Shown: piece after piece, positions 17,784 to 24,998 of the stretch
How positions within the stretch are numbered: position 1 is the first letter of the stretch
Layout: the number at the start of each line of letters is the position of its first letter
From: CAYRAV01 sp964422365
Lineage (GTDB): Bacteria > Bacillota > Clostridia > Lachnospirales > Lachnospiraceae
DNA length: 64,000 nt
Direction of reading: 5' to 3'
Assembly (NCBI GenBank): GCA_964422365.1
Contig: CAYRAV010000004.1
Location: 1 to 64,000, forward strand
Translations under genes and position numbers: made by a program
Notes under the pieces: model-generated
What the model was told of the DNA's origin: nothing
The model's database searches: none
What the model saw: the letters and a program-made list of their open reading frames with translations, nothing else

Positions 17784-19124
17784 TTATTCCTCTTCCATTT
17801 TATAAAAAATCTCCTGCTCTACGGCTCCGTTCTGTGCTGCAATAATAGTTGTACAGACTGCATCTCCTGTAATGTTTACAGCTGTACGGCTCATATCCAG
17901 AATTCGGTCAATTCCCATAATGAATGCAATAGCTTCCACTGGCAATCCCACAGACTGAAATACCATTGTAAGGGTAATGAGTCCTACTCCTGGGATTCCC
18001 GCTGTTCCAACAGATGCAAGTGTAGCTGTTCCTATAACAGTCAAATAATCCATTGCTGATAGTTCTACATGAAATGCCTGTGCCGCAAATATGACCGCTA
18101 CTCCCTGCATAATAGCAGTTCCATCCATATTGATAGTAGCACCAAGAGGTATTGTGAAGGAAGAAATCCTTTTAGACACACCCATTTTATGTTCCAGTAC
18201 CTCGATAGACATTGGTATTGTCGCATTCGAAGCTGCTGTAGAAAAAGCAAATTCCATAACCGGAAAAAAATTTTTAATAAAAATAATAGGATTTAACCCT
18301 GAAAACACTTTCAGTAATATCATATAAATAACAAAACACTGAATCGCCAATGCTGCCAAAACAGCAATTACATATTTAAGCAGACTTGAAAATGCTCCAA
18401 ATCCAATTTCTGAAAAAGTTTTGGCAATCAATGCAAATACTCCAAATGGTGCCGCTTTCATTACTATCATTGTCATTTCCATCAGTATCCCATTAAACTG
18501 GCTAAATAAGTCTTTAATATTTCCTGCTTTGCTCCCTGCCTTTGCCAAAACTACACCTAATAGTAATGCAAAGAAAATAATCTGCAGCATTATTCCCTCT
18601 GTTAAAGACTGAAAAATATTTGCTGGAATAATATTTAAAAAAGTATCCTGCACACGAACTGCTTCTGTGTTTGTATTTAATTCCACCACTGATTGTTCTA
18701 AATCCGTAAGATGAAGCCCTGTTCCCGGGTTAATAAAATTTGCAACAATCATGGCACCTGTAATTGCAAAGGCAGTCGTACAAAGATAAAATACAAGTGC
18801 CTTTACACCAATCGTTCCTAATTTTTTCGTATCTCCAATTGACATGCTTCCACAAACAAGAGAACAGAACACAAGGGGCACAACCAACATCTGCATAAGC
18901 CGGATAAATCCCTGTCCACCTACATATAAAATACCATTTATAATAATATCATCTCTTATTATCCCCTGTGGCATTGACTTATTTAGAACAATTCCAAATA
19001 CAGCACCCGCTATTAAACCTAATAAAATCCTGGTAGTAAGCCCCATTTTCTTTTTCTGCTTCTTTTCTGATTTACCTGTTCTATTTTTTTCCATCTCATT
19101 TTTTTCTAAATGCTGCTCATTCAT
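17784..19124 (-). CDS. Dicarboxylate/amino acid:cation symporter (DAACS family)
   Basis: 446 residues from the chosen ATG. A charged N-terminus (about 30 residues of Lys, Glu and Asn) precedes eight or more hydrophobic segments. The DAACS signatures are FAFSTAASNATIPMS (Ser-rich hairpin), GATINMDGTAIMQG (NMDGT motif) and MSRTAVNITGDAVC (substrate/sodium site). It should import glutamate, aspartate or related C4 compounds with sodium or protons. The open frame starts 17 codons earlier at a TTG, but GGAAGGAG sits 11 bases before this ATG, so the shorter form is preferred. The neighbouring DtxR-like gene is divergent. Confidence 0.88.
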   Translation of the reverse strand: MNEQHLEKNEMEKNRTGKSEKKQKKKMGLTTRILLGLIAGAVFGIVLNKSMPQGIIRDDIIINGILYVGGQGFIRLMQMLVVPLVFCSLVCGSMSIGDTKKLGTIGVKALVFYLCTTAFAITGAMIVANFINPGTGLHLTDLEQSVVELNTNTEAVRVQDTFLNIIPANIFQSLTEGIMLQIIFFALLLGVVLAKAGSKAGNIKDLFSQFNGILMEMTMIVMKAAPFGVFALIAKTFSEIGFGAFSSLLKYVIAVLAALAIQCFVIYMILLKVFSGLNPIIFIKNFFPVMEFAFSTAASNATIPMSIEVLEHKMGVSKRISSFTIPLGATINMDGTAIMQGVAVIFAAQAFHVELSAMDYLTVIGTATLASVGTAGIPGVGLITLTMVFQSVGLPVEAIAFIMGIDRILDMSRTAVNITGDAVCTTIIAAQNGAVEQEIFYKMEEE

Positions 19125-19222
19125 TTGTATGAATTCTCCTTCCGAAAAAAATACTCTTTTATTGAGTGTTTCCAATTTGAAGAAACATACACCTTTTTAA
19201 AGGAAGGAATTGAATTTTTTGC

Positions 19223-19310
19223 GTAACAGTTCAGTTATGCAGAAACAATGGTGCAATATGCATGTTGTACCATTGTTTATATACGACGGATGCCTGGCAT
19301 AAATCATCTA
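19223..19310. repeat. Family B repeat, partial copy
   Basis: Begins GTAACAGTTCAGTTATGCAG followed by AAACAATGG and a nearby inverse CCATTGTTT. The right terminus is not recognisable. Confidence 0.6.
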
Positions 19311-19337
19311 ACCATTGTTGAAAATATTACATTTTCA

Positions 19338-19366
19338 TTGCTAACATTGGAAATTTATGTTATACT
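19338..19366 (+). promoter_or_regulatory. Promoter of the DtxR-like gene
   Basis: TTGCTA (-35) and TATACT (-10) are separated by 17 bases. CTAACATT at 19341 and AATGTTAG at 19387 form inverted half-sites bracketing the start region, which could be an operator for the metal-dependent regulator itself. The operator role is inference. Confidence 0.55.
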
Positions 19367-19410
19367 GATAAAAGCTATTATCACTAATGTTAGAGAGTCG
19401 GAGGGATACC

Positions 19411-19770
19411 ATGCATATAAATGAATCAGCTGAAAATTATCTGGAAACAATATTAATTCTAAGCAAATCTCTTCCTGTTGTACGTTCTGTAGACATTGCA
19501 AATGAATTGGGATTTAAAAAATCAAGTGTCAGTGTAGCTATGAAAAATCTTCGTACCAAAGAATATATTACTGTAACAGATGCGGGATTTATCTACTTGA
19601 CTGATGCAGGAAAAGAAATTGCAGAAATGATTTACGAAAGACATGAGCTTCTTTCTTCATGGTTAATAAAATTAGGTGTAGACTCTAAGATTGCAACTGA
19701 AGATGCATGTAAGATGGAGCATGTTATCAGTAAAGAAAGTTTTGAAGCAATAAAAAGACATGTAATGTAA
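19411..19770 (+). CDS. DtxR/MntR-family metal-dependent transcriptional regulator
   Basis: 119 residues from ATG 19411, which has GGAGGG upstream; the open frame begins 8 codons earlier. The N-terminal winged helix (ESAENYLETILILSK, VRSVDIANELGFKKSSVSVAMKNL) is followed by the short dimerisation/metal-binding region with MIYERHELLSSWLIKLGVD and a DACKMEHVISKESFEAI segment carrying Cys, Glu and His ligands. It has no SH3-like third domain, as in MntR-type members. It likely represses metal (Mn or Fe) uptake genes when metal is bound. No transporter is adjacent. It converges with zero spacing on the protease gene. Confidence 0.85.
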   Translation: MHINESAENYLETILILSKSLPVVRSVDIANELGFKKSSVSVAMKNLRTKEYITVTDAGFIYLTDAGKEIAEMIYERHELLSSWLIKLGVDSKIATEDACKMEHVISKESFEAIKRHVM

Positions 19771-19782
19771 TTACATGTCTTT
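19754..19782. terminator. Bidirectional terminator embedded in two convergent reading-frame ends
   Basis: AAAGACATGTAAT and ATTACATGTCTTT form a 13-bp perfect stem around GTA. A T-run follows on the plus strand and an A-run precedes. The stem encodes the last codons and both stop codons of the DtxR-like gene (stop 19768-19770) and the protease gene (stop 19771-19773). Confidence 0.8.
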
Positions 19783-21225
19783 CTTTTTTATAAATCCACC
19801 GATAAAACTATTTATAACTGTATAGTCAACTGCAATGTTCAGATTCTGTCCTTCATCAAAACCTCCTGCTACAATACCAATAAGGTTTCCACATAAATCC
19901 AGTAACGCACCACCAGAACTTCCCGGGGAAGTCGGTGCTGTAAACTGAATCATTGGTACATCATCTATGTCTCTAAACCCTGCTATAATTCCATCTGACA
20001 CAGTATTAAATAATCCCAGAGGACTCCCAATTGCTACTACCTTTTGACCACGCACCAATCCTGTTCCCTGATAAACTGGCACACTTTTTCTGTTTACTGG
20101 TTCTATACGAAGCAAAGCCAGATCAAAATCTACATGGTATTTTATTACACTATTGGTAAAATGAACCTCCTCCTCTTCTTCTAATTGTATCCCAAATACG
20201 GCACCATCTCTTATCACATGAAAGTTAGTCAGAATATATCCCTGCTCATTAATAATAACTCCTGAACCTGTGGCAAAGGCATTTCCTTCTTCATCTACTA
20301 CAATAATCTTTACAATAGAAGAAGCAATCTTTGCAAGTTCCTCATATGACAGAATTTGCTTCTCCTTCCTCTCTGTCTGAGGCATCTTTATCCTCTCTCT
20401 GTTTTGCTCTATTCTTTTATTTTCTCTCCTCTGTATGGACACAGCTTTTAGCTGTTGCTGCTCTCCTTTCCCTGTTTCTAAATTACTTGTTCTAGGCGTT
20501 GCTGCTAATATTCTTTTTTTGTATTCTGATATCTGACCTGTTATATCATGTTTTTTTACAATAAGCTGTGCTTCTTCTGCAATATCTCTTATCTTTTCTA
20601 TATCACATTTTTTTTGGCAGATTCCATAGACATCCCCTCCGCACAAAGCAAACAGCAGACAGAAAAAATACTCATTCTTTTTTATCTGTCCCATGTAGAG
20701 CAAGGTTGGAAACTGTGAGATTCCTTTTGTCTTTACAAACATTTTTGGAAAATATAATTCAATCCAGTAAAGCAGCAATACCATAAAATTTTTTACTGCC
20801 ATTTCAGATGAACTGCTTTTTTTATATTTTTCTACTACACTATAAAATGCTCGTTCATAAGCAGCTTCCCATAAATGATTCTCAAAATGGAAGGGCAGTC
20901 TCTCCATTATTTTTTTCCACTGCGCTTTCTCCTCTCCACCTTCCATCCACTGCTCATATATTTTGAGATACTGCTCTTTCTTTTCCTGTTCTATATAGGT
21001 ATCTAATTTCTCTAGTCTCGTATATCCATTTTTCTCAAATTGTATACATTCTGTCCATTTGCAATCCATATTATGTATTGTTTCAAATAATTTTTGCTCC
21101 TCATCTGTACCTGCCTGCACTACAAATACAGAATCTTTCACCATATTATGATACCTTAAACCCATTTCAAAAAATTTTGATAGTGACTCCACTTTTTGCT
21201 GGTTAAGCTTTACTATAAACTCCAA
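19771..21225 (-). CDS. Cytoplasmic HtrA-like serine protease (S1C) with an unknown N-terminal domain
   Basis: 484 residues. The C-terminal 195 residues form a trypsin-like domain of the HtrA/DegP type: GYILTNFHV (His about 336), DFDLALL (Asp about 368) and PGSSGGAL (Ser about 437). No PDZ domain follows. Unlike HtrA there is no signal peptide or membrane anchor. The N-terminal 280 residues are helix-rich with aromatic and Cys residues and match nothing I recognise, followed by a Lys/Arg/Gln linker. The TTG start is chosen because TTAGGAGGGAAAGTA precedes it. The leuA stop codon overlaps this ribosome site, so the two genes form a translationally coupled operon. Confidence 0.82.
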   Translation of the reverse strand: MEFIVKLNQQKVESLSKFFEMGLRYHNMVKDSVFVVQAGTDEEQKLFETIHNMDCKWTECIQFEKNGYTRLEKLDTYIEQEKKEQYLKIYEQWMEGGEEKAQWKKIMERLPFHFENHLWEAAYERAFYSVVEKYKKSSSSEMAVKNFMVLLLYWIELYFPKMFVKTKGISQFPTLLYMGQIKKNEYFFCLLFALCGGDVYGICQKKCDIEKIRDIAEEAQLIVKKHDITGQISEYKKRILAATPRTSNLETGKGEQQQLKAVSIQRRENKRIEQNRERIKMPQTERKEKQILSYEELAKIASSIVKIIVVDEEGNAFATGSGVIINEQGYILTNFHVIRDGAVFGIQLEEEEEVHFTNSVIKYHVDFDLALLRIEPVNRKSVPVYQGTGLVRGQKVVAIGSPLGLFNTVSDGIIAGFRDIDDVPMIQFTAPTSPGSSGGALLDLCGNLIGIVAGGFDEGQNLNIAVDYTVINSFIGGFIKKKDM

Positions 21226-21236
21226 TACTTTCCCTC

Positions 21237-23237
21237 CTAATATTTCCCCCTGCCCTCCTTCCGATACTGCACTGGTGTCATATTAAAACGCTTTTTAAAC
21301 AACCTGTTAAAATGCTCTACATTCTGATATCCCACCGCATATGCAATATCTTCTACTGTCATATTTCCATTTTTTAATAACATCTTTGCCTTTTTCATTC
21401 GAACTCCTGCCACATGCTCTCCAAAAGTTTTTCCCGATTTCTCTTTGATATATTTTGAAATATATGGCTCAGATAAATGAAATTTTTCTGCCATCTCCTC
21501 TAGTGTCACTTTTTGATAATCCGCCTGAATAAAATTCAGCATTGTAATCAAACGATCATCCTGATATTGTATATCATTTTGTATCTGTGGTAATTTGTTC
21601 ACTGCCACTACCAAAGCATTAATAGATGCCTTAATAATATCCTCATTCATTCCCACTCCCCAGTACATTTTCCCCTTACAGGTAATACCTACATAAGCGA
21701 CTGCCTTTGAAGAAGAACCATGTGATAATGCATGTTCCTCATAAACCGAAAGTTCATAGCTAATGCCAAAATACTGTTTGATTACATTGCTTACTGCATC
21801 TAAACGTCCATTTCCATTGGCATCTACAATTGTTTTTTTCTCACCAGATAGAATGACTGCCTCTGCCATTATACCATCATTCTGCTTAAAATGACATTCC
21901 ATAATATGAAAATATGGCATATAGCTCACATATTGATGTTCAAAAATTTCATACACCCATTGTGGCGAAAGTTCTTTGTGCTCCTCATCTGACACTTGTT
22001 TTACAGCATAACCCACTTCTTCACGCATTTTTTCCGGCATGGAAATACTATAATTCTGCTTTAAAATATAACTGATACCGCCTTTCCCTGACTGGCTGTT
22101 AATGCGAATCACATCTGAATCATAGGTTCTTCCCACATCTATAGGATCAATTGGCAGATATGGTACATTCCATTTTTCAGACTTTTGTTCCTCTCTCCAT
22201 GCCATACCCTTTGCAATGGCATCCTGATGGGAACCTGAAAATGCAGTAAATACAAGAGTTCCTGCATAAGGCTGTCTGTCATTCACTTTCATACCTGTTA
22301 ATCTTTCATAAGTTTCACTAATCTGCGGCATGTTAGAAAAATCCAGACCTGAATCTACTCCATAAGAAAACATATTCATGGCAAGAGTGACAATATCCAC
22401 ATTTCCTGTGCGTTCTCCATTTCCAAATAAAGTTCCCTCTACCCTGTCTGCACCTGCAAGTATGCCAAGCTCTGCATCACTAACACCACAACCTCTGTCA
22501 TTATGAGGATGAATACTTAATACTATATTATTGCGATACTTTAAATGTTTACTGATATATTCAATCTGTGTAGCAAATATATGGGGCATTGCCGTTTCCA
22601 CTGTTGCAGGAATATTAATGATTGCTTTATTTTCCTCCCTGGGCCTCCACACATCCAATACAGCATTACAGACTTCTACTGCATAATCTACTTCTGTTCC
22701 ATGAAAGCTCTCCGGGCTATACTCAAACGAAAAATCTCCTTCTGTTTCATCTGCCAGTTGTTTCAGCAATTTTGCTCCATCTACTGCTAATTTTTTTATC
22801 TGCTCCTTTGTCTTTTTAAATACCTGTTCCCTTTGTGCTGCTGATGTAGAATTATATAAATGAATAACTGCATGGGGAGCACCTTTTACAGCTTCAAAGG
22901 TTTTCTTAATGATATGCTCTCTTGCCTGTGTCAGCACTTGCACTGTCACATCATCAGGTATCATATCCCGCTCAATTAAAGTGCGCATAAAAATAAACTC
23001 TGTTTCAGATGCAGCAGGAAAACCAACTTCAATTTCCTTAAAACCAATGTTTACAAGCATCTGGAAAAATTGTAATTTTTCCTCTAAATTCATAGGCTCT
23101 ATGAGTGCCTGATTTCCATCCCTTAAATCCACAGAACACCAGATTGGCGGTGTATCAATATAGTCTTTCCTCACCCAGTCATATTCACATATGGGCGGCA
23201 TAAAATATTGTCTTTCATATTTGCTTACACTTTTCAT
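21237..23237 (-). CDS. leuA: 2-isopropylmalate synthase fused to a C-terminal AraC-type DNA-binding domain
   Basis: 666 residues. Residues 1-550 are a full LeuA of the longer (yeast/actinobacterial-like) type: DLRDGNQ (37-43), HLYNSTS, IHPHNDRGCGVSDAELGILAGADRVEGT and a complete regulatory domain (DANGNGRLDAV, GHSSSKAVAY-like GSSSKAVAYV) that normally binds leucine. The last 100 residues are a two-helix-turn-helix AraC/XylS domain: VTLEEMAEKFHLSEPYISKY, then MTVEDIAYAVGYQNVEHFNR and FKKRFNMTPVQYRK. The frame is continuous, so this is a true fusion. ATG 23237 is preferred over the upstream GTG because GGAGG sits 8 bases before it. No other leucine genes are adjacent. It is followed by the S1C protease gene. 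Confidence 0.9.
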   Translation of the reverse strand: MKSVSKYERQYFMPPICEYDWVRKDYIDTPPIWCSVDLRDGNQALIEPMNLEEKLQFFQMLVNIGFKEIEVGFPAASETEFIFMRTLIERDMIPDDVTVQVLTQAREHIIKKTFEAVKGAPHAVIHLYNSTSAAQREQVFKKTKEQIKKLAVDGAKLLKQLADETEGDFSFEYSPESFHGTEVDYAVEVCNAVLDVWRPREENKAIINIPATVETAMPHIFATQIEYISKHLKYRNNIVLSIHPHNDRGCGVSDAELGILAGADRVEGTLFGNGERTGNVDIVTLAMNMFSYGVDSGLDFSNMPQISETYERLTGMKVNDRQPYAGTLVFTAFSGSHQDAIAKGMAWREEQKSEKWNVPYLPIDPIDVGRTYDSDVIRINSQSGKGGISYILKQNYSISMPEKMREEVGYAVKQVSDEEHKELSPQWVYEIFEHQYVSYMPYFHIMECHFKQNDGIMAEAVILSGEKKTIVDANGNGRLDAVSNVIKQYFGISYELSVYEEHALSHGSSSKAVAYVGITCKGKMYWGVGMNEDIIKASINALVVAVNKLPQIQNDIQYQDDRLITMLNFIQADYQKVTLEEMAEKFHLSEPYISKYIKEKSGKTFGEHVAGVRMKKAKMLLKNGNMTVEDIAYAVGYQNVEHFNRLFKKRFNMTPVQYRKEGRGKY

Positions 23238-23364
23238 AACCAAAACCTCCACTTTCTGTTCACAAGAATGTTATACCCACAGCTCTCTGAAAAACATTCC
23301 AGCTACTATTCCTTTTCACAGCCTTTTTGTACTGTTGTAATCTTATCATAGTAGAGTTGGTTTT

Positions 23365-23388
23365 AAAATGATTAAATTTAATCATTTT
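23365..23388. promoter_or_regulatory. 24-bp perfect palindrome upstream of leuA-AraC (candidate operator)
   Basis: AAAATGATTAAA is followed directly by its exact inverse. On the leuA strand it sits about 15-38 bases before a TATGAT -10-like box (23345-23350), where an activator overlapping the -35 region would bind. Autoregulation by the fused DNA-binding domain is inference. Confidence 0.55.
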
Positions 23389-23438
23389 TATTGATTTATT
23401 TTACTATCCCTATACTTTTCCTAATTTAATGATTATTA

Positions 23439-23599
23439 GAGCGTGTTTGAAAATTGCTTGTTACAAGATGTGCGGCACAATTTGTGGGGGATTTGTTCTA
23501 AATTTATGTGTTGCAGCGGGCTGCATTGAATGAATTTGGGACAAATATCTACGCCAAGCGGGACGTGCAGATTGTGGCAATGAATTTTCAAACATACTC
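23439..23599. repeat. Family A MITE-like repeat, full copy
   Basis: 161 bp flanked by TA. Termini are GAGCGTGTTTGAAAATTG and the inverse of GAGTATGTTTGAAAATTC. The halves are complementary along nearly the whole length, and the centre is a small palindrome (GCAGCGGGCTGC). Confidence 0.85.
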
Positions 23600-23620
23600 T
23601 AAAACAACTTCTGTTATGTT

Positions 23621-24847
23621 CTATTCTATTTCACTAAATAAATCTTCCAACACCTCATTTGCACTCATTTTCTGATATCCATCCGGATCTGATAATACCA
23701 CATCTTTTCCTTTTACTGTCCAGCGCATTTGGCTGTAATGGGTAAGATAACTGGTGTTTTTACAAAGTGTTGGATATTTTTTCGTCCATGCCGGATACAA
23801 TTTTTTCATATATTGTTTTGCCAATTTATATGCTTCACTGTTCTCTTTCCCCTTGGAAGTAACTGTACCTGAAATCTGCACACCTGAAGGAGAAGCATGT
23901 ACCAATACGACACTGCCATCTTTACATTGTCCAAGAGAAATCCATACATGTCCACAGTCACTGCATGTGGAACTCATAATGTCCCCTGCTTTATAATCAC
24001 TAACCTTATCCGCAGTGCAATAACTGCCAAAACCAAGATTAGCAAACTTTTTTGCCTGCTTTTTCGAACTATAAACATAACCCTTTTGGTTTTTCTTTGT
24101 ATTCATTACATTATATACACACCATCCTACAAAACCAGAGCAGTCCAATCCTTTATTAATCTGATACAGGCAGTTTTTATATTGATAGGATGCAGTCTGC
24201 TTTTCTGCAAATTTTCTCCATGCAGCACTTAATCCAATTCGTGTTGCTCCCGGTCCTGCTCCTGTGTCTTCCTTATTCCAGCCGCCACCCCATACATACA
24301 TAGTAGAACCAATTGGTGAAATAGCAGCCTGAAGAAAATTTTTAATCGTTGATTTTCCTGTAGGCGCTGTGGTTGTTGCTATTTTTTTACTGTTTTTGCT
24401 ATATATCTTGTTACCAGCAGTGTCCTGTTTCTCATCTCCTTCTGCCTGATAAGCACGAACATAATAATAATATACAGTACCCCGTTTTTTCTTAGATAGT
24501 ACTGCCCGACATTTTTTTGTATCTTTGATTAGTGCAAATTCTGTTCTTGTAACAGTTCCATCTTCTTCACTCCCGGCTATGGCTTCATAAATTTCATAAC
24601 CATCAGCTCCCTCCACCATTTCCCATGACACTGCTATCTTTTTGTTAACAGCAGTTGCCATTATACCAACAGGAGTTAACTTTGAAAATGCAGCTTTGGC
24701 ATGGATCTGAATGGTAAATGTAGAAATTATTCCACCCCTGCTGGTACATAGAATGGAAAAAATAATGATTATACTGACAAATGATTGTATCTTTTTTAAA
24801 TATGTTTTTTTGCATGGTTTCTTTAAATGTTTTTGCATGTGTTTCAT
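23621..24847 (-). CDS. Secreted NlpC/P60-like cysteine hydrolase with a fibronectin-III-like domain
   Basis: 408 residues. A basic N-terminus and hydrophobic stretch (FVSIIIIFSILCTS) predict export. Residues about 50-150 resemble an Fn3-type beta sandwich (ISWEMVEGADGYEIYEA-like phrase, YYYVRAYQ). The C-terminal half holds the NlpC/P60 signature LDCSGFVGW (catalytic Cys) and a GHVWISLG histidine segment. Family members cut peptidoglycan peptide stems or related amides. Several Cys outside the active site (CSDCGHV) could form a disulfide or metal site. GGAGG lies before the ATG. It is monocistronic; family-A repeats lie on both sides. Confidence 0.8.
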   Translation of the reverse strand: MKHMQKHLKKPCKKTYLKKIQSFVSIIIIFSILCTSRGGIISTFTIQIHAKAAFSKLTPVGIMATAVNKKIAVSWEMVEGADGYEIYEAIAGSEEDGTVTRTEFALIKDTKKCRAVLSKKKRGTVYYYYVRAYQAEGDEKQDTAGNKIYSKNSKKIATTTAPTGKSTIKNFLQAAISPIGSTMYVWGGGWNKEDTGAGPGATRIGLSAAWRKFAEKQTASYQYKNCLYQINKGLDCSGFVGWCVYNVMNTKKNQKGYVYSSKKQAKKFANLGFGSYCTADKVSDYKAGDIMSSTCSDCGHVWISLGQCKDGSVVLVHASPSGVQISGTVTSKGKENSEAYKLAKQYMKKLYPAWTKKYPTLCKNTSYLTHYSQMRWTVKGKDVVLSDPDGYQKMSANEVLEDLFSEIE

Positions 24848-24929
24848 AAAATTACCTCCGCTCAGTTAGAGCTCTAAACTATATTTTTTAATTCTTCCCT
24901 TGTCTTGCTGCTTATTGTTCGTTACATTA

Positions 24930-24998
24930 GAGTGTGTTTGAAAATTGCGTGTTATAAGATGCGTGTCACAATTTGTGGGGGATTTGGTCCAAATTCAT
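24930..24998. repeat. Family A half-element abutting a stop codon
   Basis: Starts GAGTGTGTTTGAAAATTG after a TA and runs to CCAAATTCAT, matching exactly the left half of the full copies. It then stops at the TAA (24999-25001) of the GTPase-NYN gene. The right half is missing. Confidence 0.75.
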
